64,000 nt of DNA, from the NCBI GenBank assembly GCA_016110215.1, contig JADWQD010000004.1, forward strand, positions 3,072,300-3,136,299. The letters run 5' to 3'. The notes under the pieces were generated by a model. It saw nothing but the letters and a program-made list of their open reading frames with translations. It was not told the DNA's origin and did no database searches. Every line of letters starts with the position of its first letter. Position 1 is the stretch's first letter. The position numbers were made by a program, and so were the translations under genes. Origin of the DNA: Capronia americana. Lineage: Eukaryota; Ascomycota; Eurotiomycetes; Chaetothyriales; Herpotrichiellaceae. Shown piece by piece: positions 55,364 to 64,000 of this stretch.

Positions 55364-56173
55364 TGTGTCGTTGCGCTTGACCCTTACGACTCGTGTGGTG
55401 TGCAGTGTATTGTGCCGGAGGGACTTGATCACTTGTTGTAGGCACACCTGTAGGCAGTCTTAGCCACCACCGAGAGAAGGAAATTGAACAGATAGCCACT
55501 ACCTATACACCATTAGATCGCATGTGAAGTGTGAAATGGGACGAGATACGATCGAGAGAGCCTAGATTCCATATGTACGAGATTGGAGCGTGTCTGTCTC
55601 TCTCGTCGCATCTCCGACCATGGCTTAGGGGACTACATTCTGGCTGGCTTGCTTGTTCGTGCGCGTGGAGCAGAGCCCACACGAGATACAGATTCGAGTG
55701 AGAACAAGGTACAGTCAGTACGGAGTGTCACTGATTAGTAGTTCATCGGTCGGGTCAGCCAGCAACCTCGATTGGCTGCCGGTTGGTACGACGCTTCTGC
55801 GCTTCCTCGATAAGCCAGTTATCGACTTGTACTGGTGCGTTCTCCCCGCCCGCCTGGTACGTTGCGTACGAGATTCGACTCACAGCTGCACTCCCCTATC
55901 AAGATTCGCGCTGATATGATAGACCGCGATGTGAATGTGCCAATGCCCACGAACTGATGGAAGAAGACCAGATAGACAGAACATCGACTATCAACCCAAC
56001 CATGCAGGCAGAGCAAAATAACTATAACTACACCTATCACCGTGGGCCTCTTCCTCCGTTTCACGAGTCGAGAGCAGAGCAGAGCAGAGCAAAACAGGGA
56101 GTGAGGAGTCTTTGTCCAGCCAGTTCTGAAGTTGTTCAACTTACTTGACCTCACCGCGCGCGTGACAGCTACA
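55364..56173. promoter_or_regulatory. Divergent promoter, amidohydrolase and permease
   Basis: 810 bases between two divergent starts, likely a shared control region. It contains an AGAGC repeat at 56071-56090 and AT-rich stretches near 56015-56035. GATA-like sites (TATC or GATA), expected for nitrogen control, occur several times (for example at 56036), but such short motifs also occur by chance. Confidence 0.5.
56071..56090. repeat. AGAGC tandem repeat
   Basis: Four tandem 5-base units about 85 bases upstream of the permease ATG, in the leader or core promoter. Confidence 0.85.
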
Positions 56174-58026
56174 ATGAACGCTCCTCACCTACAAGATTCA
56201 GTCTCAAAACCCATCGACGACAAGACGATGGTCACGGAAAGTTCGGTGGCGTCGTCGTACGACCATGCACCTACCCAGGGCACAGCTGCGAAACTCGGCT
56301 TCCACGACAAGATCAGCCAGGTGTCAGCGTATCTCACGGCAAAAGAATCGTGGTTCGGCGACTACGACTACTGGTATCTCGTCACGCCGAACGTGCCGCC
56401 TTTCAACCGCAAGTACAAGGACAAGGCCATACCGTTCTACGGGCTGCACGACCGAGTGCCGATTTTCTTGACCATCGTCCTCGGCCTGCAGCACGCCCTG
56501 ACTATGATCGGATCAATCGTATCGCCACCCTTGGCCATCGCCTCTGGGGCGTTCAACCTGGAGCCCGCACAGGTGTCGTACCTGGTCGCCGCGTCGTTCA
56601 TCACAACCGGCATTGCGACGGCCATCCAGGTCACCCGTGTGCATATACGAGGCACGCCTTTCTTCATCGGCACGGGCCTCTTGTCCGTCGTGGGTCCCAC
56701 GTTCGACATTCTCCCCATCGCATTCTCCTACACCGGCTTGCGGTACAACAACGGGACATGCCCCGTGGCCGACGACGGAACACGGCTGCCGTGCCCTGAT
56801 GCGTGGGGTGCCATCATCGGCACTATGCTTTGCACAGTCCTGATCCAGATCTTGATGTCCATGGTGCCGCCTCGACTGCTCAACAAGATCTTTCCTAAGA
56901 TCGTGACGGGCTCGTTGCTGCTGCTTGTCGGCGTCTATCTCATCGGCAATGGCATGCAGAACTGGGGCGGCTCAGTCAATTGCAATGGCGGCGAGGGCTT
57001 CTATGCCCTGTGCCCCAATGTTGCGGCGCCCAAACCGCTTCCGTGGGCTCATCCCAAATTGATTGGCCTCGGATTCAGCGTCTTCGTCACAATTGTCTTC
57101 ATCGAGCAGTTTGGTTCGCCGCTGATGAAGTCCGCAGCTGTCTTGATCGGCCTGGCTGTTGGGTGTGCCATTTCTGGGGCAACCGGGTACTGGTCGCGCG
57201 AGAACATCGACTCTGCGCCCGTCGTGACCTTCCTCTGGGTTCACACATTCAGGCTCTCCGTCGATGGAGCCTTGGTCCTTCCATTGCTCATCATGTTCAT
57301 CTGCGAAGGCGTCAGTTGCATGCCCGATATTCTTGCCACGGCTGAGATTTCAGGAGTCGAGGTTGAGGGTACACAGTTCAACAGTCGCATACAAGGTGGT
57401 ATACTCTGTGATGGTCTGGGTAGCTTGATCAGTGCCCTGGGGACTGGGTTGCCCATGGTTTCTCAGGCTGGCAATAACGGGACGATCGTCTTAACTGGCT
57501 GTGCGGTAGGTGACTTCCTGATCCGACTTCTTGTCCGACGAACTGACAAAACCTCTAGTCGCGGCGAGCTGGGTGGGCCGCATCGGTGTTCCTAATTCTC
57601 ATGGGCTTCTTTGCCAAGTTCGGTGCCGTCTTCAGCGCGATGCCTCCGAGCGTCCTTGGAGGCATGCAAGTTTTCCTGTACAGTACGATTGCTGTTGCGG
57701 GTATTCGTGTGCTTGGTTTGATCCAGTTCACGCGACGCAACCGCTTCATCCTCACGGTAGCACTTGGGATCGGCTTCATCGACATCGTGGCGCCGACGTG
57801 GTTCGACCAGATCCTCGACTATAGCGGCTCCAACGTCCATCTCCAGGGGTTCGAGCAAGGAATCAATCTCATTGTCAAAACGCCCTTCATCATTGCTGCT
57901 GTGGTCGGCGTGTTCCTCAACCTCGTGCTGCCGAATGATCGGAGCGAGATGGACAACATGATGTTCGGCACAGACTCCAAGGGGCAGCCGACCAGTCTTC
58001 CGCACACAGAGGCACGAGACTGCTGA
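56174..58026 (+). CDS. NAT/NCS2 nucleobase permease with altered binding site
   Basis: Exons 56174-57505 and 57559-58026 (53-base intron, GTAGGT...TAG) give 599 residues, close to Aspergillus UapA and UapC. About 14 membrane segments are expected. Family motifs include LGLQHALTMIGSIVSPPL, SRIQGG, AMPPSVLGGMQVFLYST and RRNRFILTVALGIGF. UapA imports xanthine and uric acid using E356 (helix 8) and Q408 (helix 10). In the aligned helix 8 segment (GVSCMPDILATAEIS) the E356 place is Ser381 while the D360 equivalent Asp385 is kept. The NAT signature reads AGNNGTIVLTG, with Gly433 in the Q408 place and Gly in the R417 place; Asn434 and Gly436 are kept. So fold and transport machinery look intact but the purine contacts are lost. 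It faces the amidohydrolase across a shared promoter. Confidence 0.92.
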
Positions 58027-58079
58027 GGGGCGGCGGTGAAAAATTTGCCAGATGCTGTATGTTGCAGCCGTTGAGCGAG

Positions 58080-59804
58080 TCAAATCCGCGAGCCACTGGC
58101 GCTCTCTTCTGGTGCCTTCTCTGTATGTCCTCCGAACTGGCGATCTCGGGACATCGCAGTTTCACCTTGGGTAGTTTCAGTCACTAGCTCCCTGAATAGC
58201 AGCTCGCACGCTTCGTCCCAGAAAGCATGACAAGGACCAGTAAGCTCATACTCGAAGGGCAAGAACTTCAGCGAAAGGGACTTGACGTGCAGCCAGGAGT
58301 CTTTCGTCACTGGCACGGATGAGTAACGTAGTAACTCGGCGAAATCTCGAAGTCGGTCGGTCTGATGGGCAGCGAGCCCACCCATTACTGTTGCCCAGAT
58401 GAGGAAATCAGAATGAGTCTGCCAGTATTGTTGGAGACCGCACTCTTCCAAGACCCGGAAGAGAAGTTCTGTAGCTTTGTCCTGAAAACCGCCAACCACT
58501 GGCAATGTCCACCCGAGCTCGGCCAGGAAGATAATAGTAGCAAGCCGTGCAGCCTCGAAGAGACACTCGGTCCTGTGATCGAGTCGCAGGGCTGCGTGCT
58601 GTAAAGAGCGGCGGGTGTGAACCGCAACCATGAGATCCGGCGCTTTTCTAGGATTGCGGAGACAAAGCGAGTATGTCTCCAGAAGTACTCGCGTGTGGGA
58701 AATGATGTGGCGCAGCCGGAAGCCATCTTCATAGTCGTCCAGAAACTGAAATCCGTCCTTCTGGTTCGCGAAACGGGTCCACGTAACTTCGTCCCATGTT
58801 TCCTGCATTGATTCTGAGAGTGCTGGGCTAGAATACAAAGATTCGAACTGCGGTCTGCACAGACACATGAGACTCTGGAATGTGTCGATCATTGATATGA
58901 TGTTACTCAAACCGTGGAGCTCAAGCTTATGCAAGCCTCCCCGCTGACCGACAAGTGTCCGCAACGCGCGCAAATGGGTTTGGTCAAATTCCACATTCGA
59001 GTAGAACTCATTATCTCGGTACAATGGCGCCGTAAACCGCGGACGCCTCAGTGGCTGCACAGAACCATGGATGGCCAAGAGGGCTATAGTCATCAACATT
59101 TCGTCTGTAGGTGCCCCGTCAGCCTGCTGTACTGCTTCTCGAAGATAGAACAGCGCTTGCTGTTTAGCTTGAAGCTGGAGCAAATGGTCGGCCGGCGTGG
59201 CATTCTTGAAGTAGGATCGGTAACACGAGCCCGCATAAATGATGGCAAAGAGCGTGTGCGGCGACGACGTCGAGGTAGCGAATGCGGCTTCACGCACCTT
59301 CATGACCGCGTGCTCGTTGGTACCCAGGGCAAATGCGGGCCACTGATGGGTTAATGCTGCAAGCCTGGCTTAGTGACGATTTGAGTGGCAGCGATTGTCC
59401 ATACCATCGTGAAGCACGCTCTGGAACTCTTTCGAGAGATTTCCGGCGCCGAGAGTCGGGAAAGAGCCAAACAGGTTGGTGCCAATCCCCGTGACAGGAG
59501 AGCGGAATCTCTCGAGGTCATAACTGAGATGACTGCTCGTCGTCGGAGTAGTACTTCGCGTGAGACTCCACGAGGCATCAGTACATACGTCAGAAACTTG
59601 TCCGGGGGAGATTGAGGAAGTGATGGCCGATTCAGAGTTGGCATTGTCGCGCAGGTTCTTCTTGTGCTCTCTGTGTCTCCGGTGGCCGGCCAAAGCTGTG
59701 TGTTGGTGTCGCAGGGCAGACTGGAGCCGCTCCTCGGACCGATTCTTCTTGCCCTTGGCGGTCCACGGCAAGAACGTCAGCTGTACCGTCTGTTCTGCAC
59801 CCAT
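58080..59804 (-). CDS. Fungal-type transcription factor without zinc cluster
   Basis: Exons 59804-59405 and 59356-58080 (48-base intron, donor GTATGG, CTAAG branch, acceptor CAG) give 558 residues. The N-terminus has FLPWTAKGKKNRSEERLQS and a His/Arg-rich stretch (HRRHREHKK), a pattern seen in a family of Pezizomycotina fungal-specific transcription factors. The join reads LHDALTHQWPAFALGTNEHA, and the rest is helical (YFKNATPADHLLQLQAKQQA, LGWTLPVVGGF). I find no Cys6 cluster; the DNA-binding part may be missing, atypical or on an unseen upstream exon. An in-frame ATG at 59888 would add 28 residues. Its stop lies 53 bases from that of the permease. It may be a second cluster regulator. Confidence 0.82.
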
Positions 59805-60009
59805 CGAGCTGGTGTCCAGGGCAGGACAAGAAAAGAGGCTTGAAGGGTGCGGCATGCAGCAGACCCGTTTGGGAAAATGACGCGCCAAGCGGATCGGTCA
59901 AGTTACTCGTTCTTTGGCCGGTACGAGATACGTTGCAACAGACCTGAAAATACCTGGGTACCTGGCGAGACCAGGATAACGTCGTGGCTGCTCTACGACA
60001 GGCTCTGAA

Positions 60010-60345
60010 TTACAAGATACCAATGCAGATGTCGCCCTTGATTTCCGCAATCACACGAATATCCGCCTTCAACGCCAACCTCACATGCACCTTCAAGCTC
60101 CCTCCCATGTTCTCGACGTCCCTCTTTGAGAATCCCTCGGGCATATAATCTGGGGGGCTGTTCGAGCTGGCCCCCGCCGCGTCCTTAGAAGGAGGCTTTT
60201 GGACTTCACCCTGGTTGCGGCCACCCGGAGCATGGTCGAAGGTGGCGTCGCTGGTCTCTTCCCTGGGTGCATGACATCAGAAAGTGATGGAGAAAGGTCC
60301 AACGATATCACAAAACACATACCTGTATTGGGTTTCGTCCGCCAT
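60010..60345 (-). CDS. Small conserved-looking fungal protein, 91 residues
   Basis: A short gene of exon 60345-60323 (MADETQYR) and exon 60262-60010, spliced through a 60-base intron with donor GTATGT and acceptor CAG. The spliced protein is hydrophilic up to about residue 45, then PDYMPEGFSKRDVENMGG, then a pattern of alternating residues (LKVHVRLALKADIRVIAEI) ending KGDICIGIL. The end, a beta-strand-like run closed by GDI.IG.L, resembles many small uncharacterised Pezizomycotina proteins. Each exon is too short to stand out unspliced. No function can be assigned. Confidence 0.75.
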
Positions 60346-61221
60346 GGTCCTTAGTACCCCTCGCTGCAATTTGTCTAAGCTCCCTCTTCGAGTCTGTTGC
60401 TGAAAATGCCGAGTTTCTGTGCCCTGTTGGGCTATCAGTAAGGTACGATGATCTTGTTGGGGTCCCACCAACTTTCGAGTCGGCCAATCTGTGTCAGATG
60501 ATTCAATCTTGACTTCGGAACTTCTGGCTAAGTTTGATTCGAATGTGACTGGAGCTAAGGGATTCTAGAGCAAACGAGTACGCAAGATAATTTGAAAGTG
60601 CATTTTCCAGCCATCAGGTCCGGGTGTACCTGCACTCTTTAGTCTTCGGATGTAATAAGAAGGTGCGGGTAGCGTCATCTTTAGGTCGCGGTCTTACCAG
60701 TACAAGTGAACAGGTTTTATCGTGCCCCTCCCTCCATCATGAAGCGGACAGGGCGACCGGGACAAAGACGAGGGCGTGCCAACCCCGGTCGGCTGCATAC
60801 TCGTACCCTATTGCCCATCCATGCAGGAACCCAGTTTGCGTTCATGAATCCGTGGTCCCTGTCGCTGACTGGAGAGTAACGAGCAGAGTCGGAAATGGTG
60901 GGCTGTCATTGCGTCACGACGACGAAAGTTGTGGTGTTTGGTGCTGTCCCCGCATAACGCCGCGGATATCAGATACTGAGACACGGTACCAACTTTTCCG
61001 AGTCGACGCCCAACTCGACACCGGTTATATACTGGGATCAATTATGGTAGACGAGTTTTCCGATCTGAAAGAACTGATACCAGCGTGAAGCTTGGTTGTT
61101 TGATGTGAACAATTGACAACCCTTTACCAGTTTCGCCGGTTTCACCAAGCGAGCCACGCCAGCTCATATCAAATTGGCACTAAACTCAAGCACCTGGCTG
61201 GATTGTTTCCCTTCGCTGGCG
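60346..61221. other. Divergent intergenic region
   Basis: About 880 bases upstream of the small gene (-) and the next gene (+). A frame at 60624-61088 has no domain and is probably not real. Nothing else seen. Confidence 0.5.
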
Positions 61222-61842
61222 ATGGTGCTCTCTTTCGTCACTCTTGCGGCAACCTTGCCTCTGCTCGCAACAAGTGCGATTCAGCTGCAAGAACAATCAC
61301 AAGGCAAGCAAGAAGAGACCGAGCTTCACCTCAAGACGGAGAAGTGCCACCTCAACGGGCGAGCGACAAAGAGAATGAGCGCCAAGCGACAAGACCAATT
61401 CAGGGATATGAGAGTTGTCCTGCATGATGGATATCTGCTGCTGGAGCCAAGAGCCGCAAGTCGGAAGCACCCATTCACCGGCTATCTGCTGCCATTCCCA
61501 GAAAAGTCGTACGACGGCCTCGTCAGTTCGATTGATGCTGACAATATGCTCAATTGGATCTTCATCAACAAAGACAGCTATCGATTGCAGTACGGGGTGC
61601 GTGCTGAAGCTCAGGCTCAATGGACCGGTCCGATGAGACTGGTTGGTGGTGAAAATGAGTGGCGGGTAGCCTTTGACGGTTGGGAGGGATTTGTTGCCGT
61701 CCAAGAGGCTGAAGAATGCTGGGACTTGTATTTTGACAAAGATGACAATGGATTGGCCGACAAAGTAAAGGATCGGGCTGTCGTTGAGATTGAATTAGTC
61801 CGGAGTGCAATAGAAGAGCACAACAAAGGGAATGCCGGCTGA
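61222..61842 (+). CDS. Conserved fungal protein of unknown function with N-terminal membrane segment
   Basis: 206 residues from the ATG at 61222; the frame is open a little further upstream but only to non-ATG codons. A hydrophobic N-terminus (MVLSFVTLAATLPLLATSA) looks like a membrane anchor or signal. The body matches a fungal family I know only as hypothetical: TEKCHLNGRA, VVLHDGYLLLEP, HPFTGYLLPFPEKSYDGLVS, MLNWIFINKD, LQYGVRAEA, VAFDGWEGFVAVQE, and WDLYFDKDDNGLADKV. No catalytic motif is obvious. An upstream exon is possible because the start falls close to the hydrophobic segment. Confidence 0.82.
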   Translation: MVLSFVTLAATLPLLATSAIQLQEQSQGKQEETELHLKTEKCHLNGRATKRMSAKRQDQFRDMRVVLHDGYLLLEPRAASRKHPFTGYLLPFPEKSYDGLVSSIDADNMLNWIFINKDSYRLQYGVRAEAQAQWTGPMRLVGGENEWRVAFDGWEGFVAVQEAEECWDLYFDKDDNGLADKVKDRAVVEIELVRSAIEEHNKGNAG

Positions 61843-63172
61843 AAGGTGTTCCAGCACTGGGAGGTCTCACGATAGGCGAGGGAGTTGATGCTGCCAGGGT
61901 TTTGGTTATGTTGGTGTCGACCCTTCCGCCGAATATTCGATCTGGCCACCTCGCTACTTGACGCTCAAATGGCCCAACTTGGTACTCACGCTCATCTTCA
62001 CGCAAATACAATGTGAGGCTGCGTGCTCTGCGAATTTCATCTCATCCCAGGGCAAATTTGGCAGCCGCTGTTTTCGGAGAGTCTCTTCCCTCGATCCCAA
62101 GATCGCTTCCCTGTGGGCCTGGTCTATCCCCACATCAGTCCCGATCCTCTTAGCCGTCCAACAGATCGACTTGTCTTATACCAGGCAACGTGCAGCCATC
62201 ACTTGTGGCCAGGACCAGTCCCACGTCAGAGACAGTAAGAGATCCGTCCAACTCCCCCGAATCGGCGAATGACTTTGACCGTGCCAACTTGACCATGGCG
62301 CCTCGAGGACGTCGGTGGATGGCCCCTCTGGATTACATACCAGTGGGTACGGCACAATATGCTCAGAGGCTCAGAGAGTAAGGACGCTTCTTGGGAAATT
62401 CAAGCCGCCTTTCTGCTGGCATAACAGTCCTTCCATTGTCCTGGGCATCAAGCCTGCCACCAGTTTTTATCAAACTCCTCATACGCATACGAAAATGCAC
62501 CCAGTACTCATAATCTTGGCCGCCATGAACCTCGCTAAGAGTCAACCAGTGAGTTATTGGGTGTCGCCGGGGTGGATTCCCAAGCTAAATACTTAGGAGG
62601 TTTCATTAATAGCTTAGGATATGCGTCAACATGGCAAGGACACCCGATTTCGTGTGTGTCGAAGATGATGCGCGCCGGAGGTGGCAAGCTTTCATCACCA
62701 AAGCCTGCAGATTGCCAATGCGGAGCCAACTACGGCGGATCTTGAGCCACGATTTGTTGGAACGTTCTTGTCAACCCAACAACGAACTCTTGACAGAATG
62801 CCGATGGCGGTGATCGAAGCGGAAAAGAAGACGTCTGTTTCCTAGGAGGACTTTCTTCGCGTCCGATATCTTCGAACATCACCAGAGGCCTTATCACGAC
62901 GTGCGTCTCACAACAAGCGATCCTAGTAGCATAACTCGTGGTATAGTCCAAGTTTTCGCCAGGAGGTAACAGGAAGCTCATGAGGATTCTAGTCTGAGTA
63001 CCGACGAGCCAGGTGACAAAATAAGTGGCACACCTTATTTTTGTAAAAATGCGCAAATATGCATTGCGCAACTGCACACCAACAACTTGGTTATTTTGGC
63101 GCCATTTATGCTGCTGTTCATACCGTGAGATTGCAGCTGCAAACAGGCATTAATATATATGAAGCTGTCCTC
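61843..63172. other. Intergenic region next to a transposon remnant
   Basis: 1.3 kb without a supported gene. A possible signal-peptide exon at 62495-62548 (MHPVLIILAAMNLAKSQP) has a consensus donor (GTGAGT) but no acceptor giving a sensible protein. The right end (about 62990-63170) is AT-rich and holds a hairpin at 63017-63043; it probably includes the 3' end of the transposon. Confidence 0.5.
63017..63043. repeat. Hairpin-forming inverted repeat
   Basis: CAAAATAAG and CTTATTTTTG pair apart from one extra T around an 8-base loop (TGGCACAC). It lies about 130 bases beyond the transposase stop, where a Tc1/mariner terminal repeat would be expected. The other end of the element is outside the window. 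Confidence 0.5.
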
Positions 63173-64000
63173 TCAGAACTCGGTTACATCGCCTTCGCGC
63201 CGTGCTAGACTATTCATCCGCCTGACCATCGAGTCGATATATGCATTAATAGTTGCTTGCGGTATCTCGTCCCATGCCCGTTTAATAGCTGCAACGAGGG
63301 TATCATCGTCGAAGTGATCGAATGCCTTAATCTTCTACTTCTCTGCGCGCCAGATATTCTCTATCGGTGCCAGATCTGGTGAACCAGAGGCGTTGAAGAA
63401 GTATTCGAGTCCAATCCTCTCTTTGAATCGATAAACAGCGCTGTTTACGCTTATACCATGCCCTGAGTCGCGATCCTCTTTAAGGATGAAGCTGTCGCCG
63501 CGCTCGATCCATCGTTGCACCTCTGAGAGGACTGTTTCCATATATACACGGCCTGTCATCTTACCATTCGATTGGCCTGTCTCATAGAACACCAGAGGTG
63601 ACTTAAAGTCATACCCGATAGCAGCCCAGATATGCCAGCGCTTCTCGTTCTTGTATTGAAAGGTCTTCTCATTAAACGTCTTCTGGATGCAGTCCTGGTG
63701 GTAACGCTGGCCTGGCTTACGAATAATGCGCATTTTACGCTGGGGCCCGCGCCCAAAATGGCATTCATCTGAGAATCGAACTCGCCGCCATTGCTCGAGG
63801 GTCCAGAAGCGCCTGATCTTGAGATATTCACGCCGTTGTAAGAGCGATTGCTCTGTCAGATAGGGCTTCTGACAGGCAATGCACTTGTGATAGCCTCGAT
63901 CATGAAAAGCCCTTAATATCGTACGATCGGAGACCGATTTGCGCTGGGGAAAGACCTCCGCCCAGATCTCAAGCCAGGTGCATATTCGATGCTGAAAGCC
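63173..64000 (-). pseudogene. Tc1/mariner-type (DDE_3) transposase, one premature stop, cut by window edge
   Basis: A minus-strand frame enters from the right edge and runs to TGA at 63173-63175, broken only by TAG at 63335-63337. Reading through the TAG gives a continuous transposase. It has a helix-turn-helix-like start (WAEVFPQRKSVSDRTILRAF), the first catalytic Asp in RVRFSDECHFG, the second in FILKEDRDSGHG, and the third acidic site in SPDLAPIENIW, followed by KAFDHFDDDTLVAAIKRAW and a normal C-terminus. The stop replaces one residue just after IENIWRAEK. A CAG-to-TAG change, as made by repeat-induced point mutation, would explain it, but only one stop is present, so the copy is young or mildly mutated. 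The truncated product keeps all three catalytic acidic sites. Confidence 0.88.

Noticed and set aside
62495..62816. Possible small secreted protein (signal-peptide-like exon with GTGAGT donor)
   Set aside because: The nearest acceptors lead to an immediate stop or to unconvincing sequence; no consistent mature protein could be built.
1..64000. CRISPR arrays, bacterial operons, rRNA and tRNA genes
   Set aside because: No regularly spaced repeats, no tRNA A/B-box pair with a foldable context noticed, and all genes are eukaryotic in structure. Scanned by eye only, so a tRNA could be missed.

Overview
The window is nuclear DNA from a filamentous ascomycete (Pezizomycotina). Protein genes are interrupted by few, short GT-AG introns of about 48-170 bases. 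One gene encodes the Woronin-body protein HEX1 with its C-terminal SRL peroxisomal signal, a hallmark of Pezizomycotina. Others are a SAGA Spt8 subunit, a BEACH protein, a vacuolar subtilisin, a type II membrane GH17 glucanase and a SAD-3/Hrr1-like RNA-silencing helicase. The class cannot be fixed from the sequence; Eurotiomycetes or Dothideomycetes is a guess. I rebuilt most gene models by matching splice sites and reading phase between open frames.

Layout: 1-5.4 kb is gene-poor. 5.4-10 kb holds a glutamine-rich regulator with two DUF8032-type repeats and probably a very long first intron. 11.8-18.6 kb carries btgC, an uncharacterised nuclear-looking protein and spt8, all on the minus strand. 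Spt8 is divergent from the NFX1-type helicase (19.4-23.2 kb). 24.5-29.6 kb has a copper-binding X325/Bim1-like GPI protein, a short-chain dehydrogenase, an SRR1-domain protein and an isochorismatase-like hydrolase. A microsatellite-rich spacer follows, then hex1 (30.9-32.3 kb) and an intron-free 7.7-kb BEACH gene (33.4-41.0 kb). Next come the vacuolar protease alp2/pepC, an MFS sugar transporter with a GC-AG intron and a large unknown membrane protein.

50.2-59.8 kb looks like a catabolic gene cluster. It holds a Zn2Cys6 regulator divergent from a 2-oxoglutarate/Fe(II) oxygenase, an SsnA/TrzA-type amidohydrolase divergent from a nucleobase-ascorbate (NAT/NCS2) permease, and a second fungal-type regulator. 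Import, hydroxylation and hydrolytic deamination of a purine-, pyrimidine- or triazine-like heterocycle is the simplest joint reading. The permease has lost the two residues that bind purines in UapA, so its substrate may be unusual. This is the best candidate for an undescribed system here.

60-64 kb has a 91-residue spliced gene that is easy to miss, a conserved fungal protein of unknown function, and, running off the right edge, a Tc1/mariner-type transposase interrupted by a single in-frame TAG.
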